From Lysobacterales bacterium (GTDB taxonomy: Bacteria; Pseudomonadota; Gammaproteobacteria; Xanthomonadales; SZUA-36), in the NCBI GenBank assembly GCA_029859645.1, contig JAOUCS010000016.1:1-43154 (forward strand): 43,154 bases of DNA, in the 5' to 3' direction. How positions within the stretch are numbered: the first letter of the stretch is position 1; each line of letters opens with the position of its first letter. A program made the position numbers and the translations under genes. The notes beneath the pieces were generated by a model that had not been told where the DNA came from, made no database searches, and worked only from the letters and a program-made list of their open reading frames with translations. Positions 16,672 through 24,915 of this stretch are shown here, in pieces.

Positions 16672-16902
16672 TCATGAATCATCCGAGCGGTGTACTGATC
16701 CTTGAACATCCAGGTCTTTCTTCTTAGGCCAAAAATGATCATAGGCGAGGAAAAAAAAGAGCGAAACAATCAACCCAATTGGCACCGCCAAGAATTTGAC
16801 AAAAAATGCACTAGCCCAATCACCAAGAAGAAGATCTACAGCCATGTATAACAAGAGCCCTGCTACAACCGCCCCTGCAACTATCGAAAGAACATACTTC
16901 AC
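16672..16902 (-). CDS. Small two-TM membrane protein of unknown function, cassette 1
   Basis: Not recognised. The 76 residues form two hydrophobic helices (about residues 4-24, VLSIVAGAVVAGLLLYMAVDL, and 35-53, VKFLAVPIGLIVSLFFFLA) followed by a charged tail (YDHFWPKKKDLDVQGSVHRSDDS), probably cytoplasmic. The start is GTG 16902, only 14 bases from the attI-like junction, and no Shine-Dalgarno is visible, so expression may be weak or use another start. It is the cassette next to attI, normally the most recently inserted and best expressed from an integron promoter. Confidence 0.65.
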   Translation of the reverse strand: MKYVLSIVAGAVVAGLLLYMAVDLLLGDWASAFFVKFLAVPIGLIVSLFFFLAYDHFWPKKKDLDVQGSVHRSDDS

Positions 16903-16916
16903 TGTGACAAAAGCAA

Positions 16917-16923
16917 CATAACG
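16917..16923 (-). other. attI/first-cassette recombination junction
   Basis: GTTATGT on the minus strand matches the G^TTRRRY crossover core and the R' of the internal attC sites, and sits just outside the first cassette gene. The interval 16924-17156 between it and the integrase remnant would be the attI and promoter region. It contains no gene, and no convincing Pc promoter or LexA box was found in it. Confidence 0.55.
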
Positions 16924-17156
16924 TCAATTATGTGGAAAAAGGTAATGTAACACGTACAAATTCAGGATTTAATGCCATCACCTCTTGATTTCTCCTTTCC
17001 CGCCAATGGCTTGCATGAATTTGTGTGTAAAAGCAAATGGAGCCAATGTCCGTGTAATCACTCAAAATGCCTACCAGGGGAACCTGCTTTTGCTCTCATG
17101 AACTGGGAAATGGTTTGCGTATCCTCTCTGGTTCTTCCAATTTAGTAGGCAACCAT

Positions 17157-17354
17157 ATGACCAGGCCCAGGCTTCTGGACCAGATGCGACATTCCATTCG
17201 CTTACGCCAGTATAGCCATGATACGGAGCGTGCCTACTTGCACTGGGTCAAGCGCTTCATTCTCTTCCATTCCTTCGCCACCCACCTGCTGGAAACCGGC
17301 ACGGATATCCAGACCATCCAGTACAGGGAAGTGCTGTATGATCGGCCCCGTTAA
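17157..17354 (+). pseudogene. intI: Integron integrase remnant (internal and C-terminal deletions)
   Basis: From ATG 17157 (AGTAGG 7 bases upstream) the frame encodes PRLLDQMRHSIRLRQYSHDT, then ERAYLHWVKRFILFH, the N-terminal SAM-like domain of IntI-type integrases. The sequence then jumps directly to SFATHLLETGTDIQTIQ, the catalytic HxxR-region helix normally more than 200 residues later. The fusion point shares the histidine of FH and of RHSFATH, suggesting deletion between short repeats. After IQTIQ the family sequence (ELLGH...TTMIYTHV with the catalytic Tyr) is replaced by YREVLYDRPR and a stop. The product lacks most catalytic residues and cannot recombine DNA. Confidence 0.85.
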
Positions 17355-17543
17355 TACTGGCTGAATGCGAGGAGAGCCCCGCAGGGGCCGCTGAGCCGGA
17401 GCAGGCCCCAGCCCGGCCTTCCCCTGGCCGCCCCGCCGCGGAGAAAACTTTCTCGCCCCCAGAAAGCCACATTGCGGTCTGAGCGCTGCCACTCCCTTCG
17501 TATGTAATAAAAAGCGGATTTCAAATCTAAGTCGTTGTCGTGC
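17355..17543. other. GC-rich non-coding patch between the integrase remnant and the dcw promoter
   Basis: No gene is supported here. Bases 17375-17460 are strongly GC-rich, unlike the AT-rich cassettes, and contain short palindromes: CCCC-GCA-GGGG and GAGAAA-AC-TTTCTC (17441-17454). It may be the truncated end of whatever recombination removed the integrase 3' end, or the original upstream region of mraZ. Confidence 0.4.
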
Positions 17544-17572
17544 TTGACATTCGCTTCCGAAATCACTATCGT
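17544..17572 (+). promoter_or_regulatory. Sigma70-like promoter of the dcw operon
   Basis: TTGACA (17544-17549), a perfect -35, is followed after 17 bp by TATCGT (17567-17572), four of six to the -10 consensus. A start near 17579 would fall at the edge of the MraZ-box repeats, 45 bp before mraZ. This is the expected position of the main mraZ promoter. Confidence 0.7.
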
Positions 17573-17580
17573 GCACTTTA

Positions 17581-17617
17581 GTGGGAATTTGTGGTAAAAA
17601 GTGAAATATTAGTGGGG
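17581..17617 (+). promoter_or_regulatory. MraZ-box repeats (autoregulatory operator)
   Basis: Direct repeats occur at 10-bp spacing: GTGGGAATTT (17581), GTGGTAAAAA (17591), GTGAAATATT (17601), then GTGGGG (17612). MraZ is known to bind TGGGN-type direct repeats separated by 5 bases upstream of its own gene. The last repeat doubles as the mraZ ribosome-binding site, so MraZ binding could affect initiation directly. Confidence 0.7.
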
Positions 17618-17622
17618 ATGCA

Positions 17623-18075
17623 GTGTTTTTTGGAGAGACCGCAATCAATTTGGACGCTAAAGGGCGTCTGGCCATACCGATGCGCTACCGGGATGCAATC
17701 CAGGAGCGGAGTGGCGGGCAGTTGGTTCTCACCTATAGTGCATTCGACAACGGCGCTTTATACCTCTATCCAAAAGAAGAATGGGAAAGGGTGCGTGACG
17801 AAGTGACGGGATTGAGCACATTCAACCCGGGTCATCGCAGCCTGCAAAGAAAACTGGTGGGGAGTGCCAGTACAGTTGAGCCGGACGGCAACGGAAGGAT
17901 TCAATTACCGCAGACGTTGCGGCAAGTAGCAGGACTCGAAAAGAAGGTCGTACTGCTTGGAATGGGCACCCGATTCGAGATCTGGAACGAAACGGTTCTG
18001 AATCAAAAACGGGTAGAGGAAGAACGCAGTCTTGACGAAGCTGCATCAGAAGAAATGACCCGCCTGGTTTTATAG
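17623..18075 (+). CDS. mraZ: Transcriptional regulator MraZ
   Basis: An AbrB-like DNA-binding protein that represses the dcw operon by binding repeats in front of its own gene. The 150-residue product begins MFFGETAINLDAKGRLAIPMRYRD and repeats the DxxGR-type motif (EPDGNGRIQLPQTLR) in the second half, as expected for the two tandem SpoVT-AbrB domains. The start is GTG 17623, with GGGG 7 bases upstream. It is the first dcw gene, with rsmH following after 37 bp. Confidence 0.95.
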   Translation: MFFGETAINLDAKGRLAIPMRYRDAIQERSGGQLVLTYSAFDNGALYLYPKEEWERVRDEVTGLSTFNPGHRSLQRKLVGSASTVEPDGNGRIQLPQTLRQVAGLEKKVVLLGMGTRFEIWNETVLNQKRVEEERSLDEAASEEMTRLVL

Positions 18076-18112
18076 GCGGGGGCAAGACAGCCAGAGGTGC
18101 GCAACGGAGTAG

Positions 18113-19042
18113 ATGGGCGAATACCAACACCGGCCGGTTTTACTGGAAGAAGCGGTGGAAGCGCTCAACATCCGGCCCGACGGGAAATATCTCGACGGAA
18201 CCTTTGGTAGAGGAGGGCATAGCAGGGCGATTCTGGCCTGTTTGTCCGATGAAGGCTGCTTAATGGCCCTGGACAGGGACCCGGAAGCGATAGCTGCCGG
18301 GAAGGAACTAGAAAAGGATGATTTTCGATTTTCCATAGTCCAGGGCAACTTTGCAGATTTGGAACGCTACGTCCGTGAATGGGGCGTTGAAGAAGGCCTC
18401 GATGGCATTTTGCTTGATCTGGGTGTTTCTTCACCGCAACTGGACGATCCGGAGCGCGGTTTCTCCTTTATGGGGGACGGTCCACTGGATATGCGTATGA
18501 ACCCATTACAGGGTGAGTCGGCCAAAGAGTGGTTGGCCGAAGCGCCGGAACGGGAATTGACCCGCGTGTTTTGGGAGTTCGGAGAGGAGCGCCATGCGCG
18601 CAGGATTGCCCGGAGCATCGTGATGGCCCGGCAAAAGCAGCGGCTTGAAACAACAGGTCAATTGGCGAGATTGATCGAGAACACAATAGGTCGCCGGGAA
18701 AAAAACAAACATCCAGCAACACGATGTTTTCAGGCAATCCGGATTTTTATAAATGATGAACTGGCTCACCTGGTAACAGGTTTGGCTACAGCAATAGAGT
18801 TGTTGCGCCCGGGAGGAAGGCTGGTAGTAATCAGTTTTCATTCCCTCGAGGACCGCCTGGTCAAGCGGACGATAAAAGAAGCCGTACGACCAGGACAGGT
18901 CCGGAAAAACATACCGCAGCACCCCGATGCTAAGCCTGTATTGAAGCCGATTGGAAAAGTCATCAAAGCCTCTGACTCCGAACTCTCCGTCAATCCCCGT
19001 GCACGAAGCGCTGTCATGAGGGTTGCGGAGAAACTCGGTTGA
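18113..19042 (+). CDS. rsmH: 16S rRNA (cytosine(1402)-N4)-methyltransferase RsmH
   Basis: Methylates N4 of C1402 in 16S rRNA, the same nucleotide that RsmI, also encoded in this window, methylates on the ribose. The 309 residues carry HRPVLLEEAVEAL, the SAM-binding LDGTFGRGGHS, LDLGVSSPQLDDPERGFSF and the C-terminal VISFHSLEDRLVKRT and NPRARSAVMRVAEK motifs. ATG 18113 has a GGAG just upstream. Its stop overlaps the ftsL TTG. Confidence 0.97.
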   Translation: MGEYQHRPVLLEEAVEALNIRPDGKYLDGTFGRGGHSRAILACLSDEGCLMALDRDPEAIAAGKELEKDDFRFSIVQGNFADLERYVREWGVEEGLDGILLDLGVSSPQLDDPERGFSFMGDGPLDMRMNPLQGESAKEWLAEAPERELTRVFWEFGEERHARRIARSIVMARQKQRLETTGQLARLIENTIGRREKNKHPATRCFQAIRIFINDELAHLVTGLATAIELLRPGGRLVVISFHSLEDRLVKRTIKEAVRPGQVRKNIPQHPDAKPVLKPIGKVIKASDSELSVNPRARSAVMRVAEKLG

Positions 19043-19311
19043 ATGCACGTTTAATTGTCTTGTTGATTGCTCTCTCGGCTGTGATAAGCAGCGCGCTGGG
19101 AGTGGTTTATACGCGACATGAAAGTCGCCGTGCCTCGGTAGAACTGGGCTTGCTCGAAGATCAGCGGGATGAACATATCGCCGAGTGGAGCCGCCTGCAG
19201 CTGGAACAGGCCTGGCTGGCGGACGCCAGTCACGTCGAGAGCAAGGCACGCGAACACCTGGGAATGGAAGCGCCTGAAAAGGCTGTAATCCTGGTGGTGA
19301 AGAAACCATGA
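19039..19311 (+). CDS. ftsL: Cell division protein FtsL
   Basis: A bitopic divisome protein that forms a complex with FtsB and FtsQ and activates FtsWI. The 90 residues comprise a short cytoplasmic tip, one TM helix (about residues 4-22, RLIVLLIALSAVISSALGVVY) and a heptad-containing periplasmic coiled coil (VELGLLEDQRDEHIAEWSRLQLEQ). The start is TTG 19039, overlapping the rsmH stop (TTGA); no better start exists. Assignment rests on the topology and its position between rsmH and ftsI. Confidence 0.9.
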   Translation: MNARLIVLLIALSAVISSALGVVYTRHESRRASVELGLLEDQRDEHIAEWSRLQLEQAWLADASHVESKAREHLGMEAPEKAVILVVKKP

Positions 19312-21017
19312 GCCACGCAGAACAGTGCAAAGCGCCGGTTAGCAGGCTTTACGCTTTCCTGCTGATCTTTCTGCTCTGCTCAATTGCATTGGTGGCCAGG
19401 GCGGTCAATCTTCAGGTCGTTGATACTGAGTTCCTGCAGGACCAGGGTGAAGCCCGTTACCTGCGGGAAGTGGTGGTTCCGACGCGCCGCGGAAACATCC
19501 TGGATCGAAACGGCGAACCGCTGGCGGTCAGCACGCCGGTAGATTCAGTCTGGGTTAATCCCAAGATGTTGCTGCAGTCGCCTGAAGACATTAAGCCGCT
19601 TGCGGATGTGCTGGCGGTGGATGCCGACGAGATCGAACGTCGGCTGACGCAGCGTTCCACTCGTGAATTTGTCTGGTTACGGCGCAGGTTGCACCCCGAC
19701 GTGGCCGCGCAAATCAAGGCGCTTAAATTACATGGCGTATTCCTCCAGAAGGAGTACCGCCGTTTTTACCCGGCCGGAGAAGTCACCTCGCACGTGATTG
19801 GTTTTACCAATATCGACGACGTGGGACAGGAAGGTCTGGAATTGGCTTACAACGACTGGCTTCAGGGCAAGCCGGGCAAGAAACGGATCATCCGGGACCG
19901 GCTGGGACGCACAGTTGAGCATGTCGAGATGGTTCGCGAATCCGTGCCCGGGCATGACCTGAGCCTGACCATAGACCGCCGCCTGCAGTACCTCGCATAC
20001 CGTGAGCTGAAGCGCACCGTGCTTAAACACGGTGCGCGCTCCGGTAGCGTTGTACTGCTGGATGTGAAAACCGGCGAGGTGCTGGCCATGGTCAACCAGC
20101 CGTCCTATAACCCGAACCACGCAAATATGGACAGCGAGGGGCTGAGGAACCGGGCGGTGACGGATGTCTTCGAACCCGGTTCCGTGATGAAACCGTTTGC
20201 CGTGGCTTCGGCCCTTGAGACGGGCCGCTGGACGCCGACTACGCCGATCGATACGACGCCCGGGCGAATCAATATCTCGGGTCACACCATCAGCGATCAC
20301 CATAATTACGGCCCGATCGATGTCACCCGGCTGATCACCAAGTCTTCCAATGTTGCAGCGACAAAAATCGCGCTCGACCTCGAGCCGGAGCATATGTGGA
20401 ATACCTATGACCGGTTTGGCTTCGGGGACGTGACAGGGACCGGGTTTCCGGGCGAATCCGCTGGTGTGCTGCGCAACCACCGCCGCTGGCGTCGGGTGGA
20501 GCAGGCGACGCTGTCCTATGGCTACGGTATCTCTGTCACCGTGCTGCAGTTGGCCGAGGCTTTTGCGGCGCTTGCTGATGACGGCCGCCTGCGACGGCCC
20601 AGCCTGGTCATGGGGGCGACCAATCCGCCAACCTCCATACTGGACCCCACCATTGCCCGGCAGGTTTCTGCAATGCTGGAAACCGTCACCGGTCCCGAAG
20701 GCACCGGCAAGCAGGCCCGGGTCGAGAATTACCGCGTATCCGGTAAAACGGGGACGTCGCGCAAGGCAAGTGCATCCGGATACGCTTCAAGATACATCGC
20801 GACTTTTGCCGGATTTGCACCCTCCAGCGACCCCAGGGTCGCGGGTGTTGTGGTTATCAATGATCCCTCCGGCAAAGTCTATTACGGCGGGCTGGTCGCT
20901 GCCCCGTTGTTCTCAGACGTCATGACCGGTGCTCTGCGCTTGCTGAATGTGCCGCCGGATAATTACGAAGGCATGGTGGTGCAGGCTGCCGACATCCAGC
21001 CAGGGAGCGGTCAATGA
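19308..21017 (+). CDS. ftsI: Peptidoglycan D,D-transpeptidase FtsI (PBP3)
   Basis: A class B penicillin-binding protein that crosslinks septal peptidoglycan together with FtsW. The 569 residues contain an N-terminal TM helix (LYAFLLIFLLCSIALVARAV), the PTRRGNILDRNGEPLA dimerisation-domain motif, and the transpeptidase triad: active-site S292-V-M-K295, S346-S-N348 and K480-T-G482. It overlaps ftsL and murE by 4 bp each. Confidence 0.97.
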   Translation: MSHAEQCKAPVSRLYAFLLIFLLCSIALVARAVNLQVVDTEFLQDQGEARYLREVVVPTRRGNILDRNGEPLAVSTPVDSVWVNPKMLLQSPEDIKPLADVLAVDADEIERRLTQRSTREFVWLRRRLHPDVAAQIKALKLHGVFLQKEYRRFYPAGEVTSHVIGFTNIDDVGQEGLELAYNDWLQGKPGKKRIIRDRLGRTVEHVEMVRESVPGHDLSLTIDRRLQYLAYRELKRTVLKHGARSGSVVLLDVKTGEVLAMVNQPSYNPNHANMDSEGLRNRAVTDVFEPGSVMKPFAVASALETGRWTPTTPIDTTPGRINISGHTISDHHNYGPIDVTRLITKSSNVAATKIALDLEPEHMWNTYDRFGFGDVTGTGFPGESAGVLRNHRRWRRVEQATLSYGYGISVTVLQLAEAFAALADDGRLRRPSLVMGATNPPTSILDPTIARQVSAMLETVTGPEGTGKQARVENYRVSGKTGTSRKASASGYASRYIATFAGFAPSSDPRVAGVVVINDPSGKVYYGGLVAAPLFSDVMTGALRLLNVPPDNYEGMVVQAADIQPGSGQ

Positions 21018-22477
21018 GCTGTCCCATGAGTGTCCAGACTTTACTTGAGGGTTGGTGCGATTCGGTCCCTGACCTGGTCATTACAGGCATCGCGCTTGAT
21101 TCGCGATGCGTGATGCCCGGCAACGCGTTTCTCGCGGTGGCCGGCGCCGCTACCCATGGCATGTCTTACGCGGGTGAGGCCGTCGCCCGCGGCGCGGCCG
21201 TCATCATCCATGATGGACTGGCAGTCTCTCCGCTGGTGGATGTGCCTTTGGTGCATGTCTCCGGCTTGGGAGGGCTCCTGTCCAGTATCGGTGCGCGGTT
21301 TTACCACTCGCCCTCAGACCACCTGCTGATCGCAGGTGTGACAGGCACCAACGGCAAGACATCCACGGCTCACTATCTCGCCCAGTCCTGGCAGAGGACC
21401 AGTGGCGACGCGGGCATTATCGGTACCATCGGGTATGGCCCGCTGGGGTCACTAAAACCCGCAAACATGACTACACCGGACCCGGTTTCATTACAGGCCA
21501 TGTTGTCAGACTGTATTGACCAGGGCGTGGAAAAATTGTCCATGGAGGTATCGTCTCACGCGCTCGACCAGGGTCGTTGTGATGATGTTGCGTTCGATGC
21601 GGCGGTGTTCACCAACCTCAGCCGGGATCACCTGGACTATCACGGAACAATGGAAGCCTATGCCGCCGCCAAGCGCCGCTTGTTTGTAGACGCACATCCC
21701 AGGTTTGCCGTGGTCAATGTCGATGACGCATTTGGCAAGACCCTGGCTGCTGAAATCGGCAATGGTACGCAGGTATTCACTTATGGCACCAACGGTTCTA
21801 GCGAATTGCGAGGATCAATCCTGCAGATGGACTCCCTGGGCATGACCCTGAAGCTTATTTCGCCCTGGGGTGACGCTGAAGTACGCAGCGGCTTGCTGGG
21901 CGCGTTCAACCTGTCCAACCTGTTGGCAGCTGCGGGCACACTGGCCTTGCTGGGCATGCCCTGGAGCCAGGTGACGCACCAGTTGGAGATGATGCGCGCA
22001 GTGCCGGGACGGATGCACTGTTTCGGTGGAGAAACGGCCCAGCCAGTGGTGGTTGTGGACTACGCGCACACGCCTGACGCCTTGCAACAGGCGTTGCAGG
22101 CCCTGCGATCACATTTGCACGGCCGCCTGGTGTGCGTGTTCGGCTGTGGTGGCGATCGCGACAGTGGCAAAAGACCGATGATGGCGCAGATTGCGGAAGC
22201 GCTGTCCGACCGGGTGGTTCTGACTACCGACAATCCCCGCGGGGAAGAGCCCGCTGCCATTATCGGTGACATGCTGGCTGGACTGGATCGCCCGGATGAA
22301 GCCATGGTGATTGAAGACCGGGCTTCGGCAATCCGCCACGCGGTGCTGGCCAGCCGTCCCGGGGATATCGTATTGATCGCGGGTAAAGGGCATGAGGGCT
22401 GGCAGGAACTGAATGGCCGGAAAATACCGTTCAGCGATGAAGCCGCCGTTAATGCAGCCCTGGAGGAAGCGGCATGA
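21014..22477 (+). CDS. murE: UDP-MurNAc-L-Ala-D-Glu:meso-DAP ligase MurE
   Basis: Adds the third stem-peptide residue in the cytoplasm using ATP. The 487 residues hold the Mur-ligase ATP loop GVTGTNGKTSTAHYLA, the MTTPD segment, the carbamylated-lysine region and the DNPR tetrapeptide (D406-R409) that specifies meso-diaminopimelate rather than lysine. The latter predicts A1gamma-type Gram-negative peptidoglycan. Confidence 0.97.
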   Translation: MSCPMSVQTLLEGWCDSVPDLVITGIALDSRCVMPGNAFLAVAGAATHGMSYAGEAVARGAAVIIHDGLAVSPLVDVPLVHVSGLGGLLSSIGARFYHSPSDHLLIAGVTGTNGKTSTAHYLAQSWQRTSGDAGIIGTIGYGPLGSLKPANMTTPDPVSLQAMLSDCIDQGVEKLSMEVSSHALDQGRCDDVAFDAAVFTNLSRDHLDYHGTMEAYAAAKRRLFVDAHPRFAVVNVDDAFGKTLAAEIGNGTQVFTYGTNGSSELRGSILQMDSLGMTLKLISPWGDAEVRSGLLGAFNLSNLLAAAGTLALLGMPWSQVTHQLEMMRAVPGRMHCFGGETAQPVVVVDYAHTPDALQQALQALRSHLHGRLVCVFGCGGDRDSGKRPMMAQIAEALSDRVVLTTDNPRGEEPAAIIGDMLAGLDRPDEAMVIEDRASAIRHAVLASRPGDIVLIAGKGHEGWQELNGRKIPFSDEAAVNAALEEAA

Positions 22478-23823
22478 TCCGGCTGCAGCTGAGTGACCTC
22501 GCGGCCTGCCTTGGTTGTCCGATGCCTGCCAATGACGTGGCCGTCGAAAATATCGCAACGGACAGTCGTAGAGTGCATCACGCCACACTGTTCGCCGCGT
22601 TGCCCGGGAACAATGTCGACGGCCATGATTTTGCAGCTTCCGCAGTTGACCTGGGGGCTTCAGCCCTGCTGCTGAGCCGCACCCTGGACCTGGATGTTCC
22701 CCAGCTGGTCGTTGACGATGTTTTGTTGGCGCTCGGTAGAATTGCGTTGCTGCTGCGTGAACGCCTCGATCCGGCAGTTATTGGAATCACCGGCAGTAAT
22801 GGCAAAACCACGGTCAAGGAAATGGTTGCCAGCATTTTGAGCACCGACGCCGCCGTTCTGGCTACACGAGGGAATTACAACAACGAACTGGGTGTTCCAT
22901 TGAGCCTGTTCGAGCTGGAAGCACAGCATCGCTACGCGGTGCTTGAAATGGGTGCAAGCAAGGCAGGTGACATTGCCTATCTCTGTGGCATTGCCAGGCC
23001 TGATATCGGCCTGATTACCAACATCGGGCCTGCCCACCTGCAAGGTTTCGGCACCGAGAAGGGGGTCGCGCTGGCCAAGGGCGAGATGTATAGCGCATTG
23101 CCAGCCGATGGCTGCGCGATAATCAATGCCGACGAGCCCTGGGCGGATATGTGGCGGGAAATGAACTCAGCCGGGCGTGTGCTGAGCTTTGGCAGCAAGC
23201 CGGAGTGCGATATCCAGCTGACCGGGCGGGACACGCAACCCCGGATCAGGATGCCGGGCGGCGAATTCAACTTGCGGCTGGCGTTACCCGGACTGCACAA
23301 CCAGATGAATGCGGCCGCTGCTGCCGCTGTTGCTGTTTCGCTCGGAATCGATACAGGTGCTATCGAGCAGGGTCTGCAGGCCGTCAAGCCGGTTCCCGGT
23401 CGACTGAACCTGATCCGCACAACCGCCGGCTGGAAGGTCATCGACGATACCTACAACGCTAACCCGGCATCGCTTTACTCAGCCTTACAGGTGTTGGCCC
23501 AGATGCAGGGAACGCCCTGGCTGGTGCTCGGTGATATGAAAGAGCTGGGACATGACAGCCGCAAGATGCACCGTGAGGTGGGTGAGGCCGCCAAGGCTAT
23601 GGGCGTTGGCAGATTGTTCACCACCGGCGAATTGTCCCGCTTCACCGCGGAAGCCTTTGGGGAAGGTGCCGAGCACTTTGAAGACCGTGGCGAGCTTGCC
23701 AAGGCTCTGCTTTCTCAACTCAGGCCAGGAACCACTTGCCTGGTAAAAGGTTCGCGCTCCATGGGGATGGAGGCCATTGTCCAGGCGATCACGGATGCCG
23801 ATGGCATGAGAGAGGCGAGCTGA
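22474..23823 (+). CDS. murF: UDP-MurNAc-tripeptide D-Ala-D-Ala ligase MurF
   Basis: Completes the UDP-MurNAc-pentapeptide by adding the D-Ala-D-Ala made by Ddl. The 449 residues contain [18 protein letters not shown] (ATP loop), [15 protein letters not shown], the [11 protein letters not shown] segment and the C-terminal [17 protein letters not shown] motif diagnostic of MurF. It overlaps murE by 4 bp and mraY by 1 bp. Confidence 0.97.
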   Translation: MIRLQLSDLAACLGCPMPANDVAVENIATDSRRVHHATLFAALPGNNVDGHDFAASAVDLGASALLLSRTLDLDVPQLVVDDVLLALGRIALLLRERLDPAVIGITGSNGKTTVKEMVASILSTDAAVLATRGNYNNELGVPLSLFELEAQHRYAVLEMGASKAGDIAYLCGIARPDIGLITNIGPAHLQGFGTEKGVALAKGEMYSALPADGCAIINADEPWADMWREMNSAGRVLSFGSKPECDIQLTGRDTQPRIRMPGGEFNLRLALPGLHNQMNAAAAAAVAVSLGIDTGAIEQGLQAVKPVPGRLNLIRTTAGWKVIDDTYNANPASLYSALQVLAQMQGTPWLVLGDMKELGHDSRKMHREVGEAAKAMGVGRLFTTGELSRFTAEAFGEGAEHFEDRGELAKALLSQLRPGTTCLVKGSRSMGMEAIVQAITDADGMREAS

Positions 23824-24905
23824 TGCTTTACTGGCTGACCCAGCAACTGACCGATATCAATTCCGGGTTTGCAGTTTTTGGGTACATCACGCTGCGGTCC
23901 ATCCTGGGTGCGCTGACAGCCTTGCTGATTTCACTGTTACTCGGACCCTGGTTCATTCGCAGACTGGTGCAGCAACAGGTCGGCCAGCCGATACGCAAGC
24001 TCGGGCCCGAAAGTCATTTTTCCAAGGCGGGAACGCCGACCATGGGCGGCGCGCTGATTCTGTTTTCGATCGTTACCGCCACCTTGTTGTGGGCGGATCT
24101 GTCTAACCGTTATGTCTGGGTTGTGATCGTTGTGACACTGGTTTTTGGTGTGATCGGCTGGATCGATGATTACCGTAAACTGGTGTTGCAGGATTCCGAG
24201 GGTCTGCCAGCGCGATGGAAATACCTCGGCCAATCGGTTGGGGGGCTCGCTGCTGCGGTGTTTCTGTACTGGACCGCTGATGTTCCGGAAGCCACCGAAC
24301 TGATCGTTCCGTTCTTCAAGGACGTCGCCATCCCGCTGGGCGTCTTCTATATCGTGACCACGTATTTCATGGTTGTCGGTTTTTCCAATGCCGTCAACCT
24401 GACGGATGGCCTGGACGGCCTCGCCATCATGCCCTCGGTATTTGTGGCCGCTGCGCTGGGGATTTTTGCGTATGTCGCAGGCCATGCGGTTTTCTCCGAT
24501 TACCTGGCGCTGCCATTTTTGCCGGGCTCGGGCGAACTGGCCATATATTGTGGTGCCCTGGCAGGCGCCGGCCTGGGCTTTCTGTGGTTCAACACGTACC
24601 CGGCGCAGATCTTCATGGGCGATATCGGCGCGCTGGCCGTGGGAGCGGCATTGGGACTGATCGCTGTCATTGTCAGGCAGGAACTCGTTTTCATCGTGAT
24701 GGCGGGTGTCTTTGTGATGGAGACTGTTTCAGTGATTCTGCAGGTGGCGTCGTTCAAATTGACCGGCAAGCGGATCTTCAGGATGGCCCACGTTCATCAT
24801 CATTTCGAATTGAAAGGCTGGCCCGAACCCCGGGTGATTGTCCGATTCTGGATCATTTCAGTCATTCTTGTACTGGCCGGACTGGCCACGTTGAAGATCA
24901 GGTGA
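23823..24905 (+). CDS. mraY: Phospho-MurNAc-pentapeptide transferase MraY
   Basis: Transfers phospho-MurNAc-pentapeptide to undecaprenyl phosphate, forming lipid I at the inner membrane. From ATG 23823 the protein is 360 residues, identical in length to the E. coli enzyme, with about ten TM helices. Signatures are [11 protein letters not shown], the catalytic-region [21 protein letters not shown], and [20 protein letters not shown]. The frame extends upstream into murF but the 1-base overlap start (TGATG) fits the family. The next gene is ftsW, not murD. Confidence 0.97.
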   Translation: MLYWLTQQLTDINSGFAVFGYITLRSILGALTALLISLLLGPWFIRRLVQQQVGQPIRKLGPESHFSKAGTPTMGGALILFSIVTATLLWADLSNRYVWVVIVVTLVFGVIGWIDDYRKLVLQDSEGLPARWKYLGQSVGGLAAAVFLYWTADVPEATELIVPFFKDVAIPLGVFYIVTTYFMVVGFSNAVNLTDGLDGLAIMPSVFVAAALGIFAYVAGHAVFSDYLALPFLPGSGELAIYCGALAGAGLGFLWFNTYPAQIFMGDIGALAVGAALGLIAVIVRQELVFIVMAGVFVMETVSVILQVASFKLTGKRIFRMAHVHHHFELKGWPEPRVIVRFWIISVILVLAGLATLKIR

Positions 24906-24915
24906 CGATGTTTCC

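Larger units (their letters stand above)
14251..17354. mobile_element. Relic chromosomal integron: five-cassette array plus truncated integrase
   Basis: The block has the architecture of an integron. A tyrosine-recombinase remnant of IntI type (plus strand, 17157-17354) is followed on its 5' side by an attI-like junction (about 16917-16923). Then comes an array of small promoter-poor genes all pointing the other way (minus strand), each followed by an attC-like site except the last. Three attC sites share the identical arm TAACGTTTTAGTTAAGCGG. Cassette order from attI is: two-TM protein, RHH/RelE toxin-antitoxin, cupin, one-TM protein, GNAT acetyltransferase. The block is visibly AT-richer than the housekeeping genes around it. 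The integrase is dead, so the array should be frozen unless another integrase acts in trans. Confidence 0.85.

Noticed and set aside
14251-17354. CRISPR array or prophage as an explanation of the repeats
   Set aside because: The repeats are about 600 bp apart, lie at gene boundaries and have attC cores; there are no spacers, cas genes or phage structural genes.
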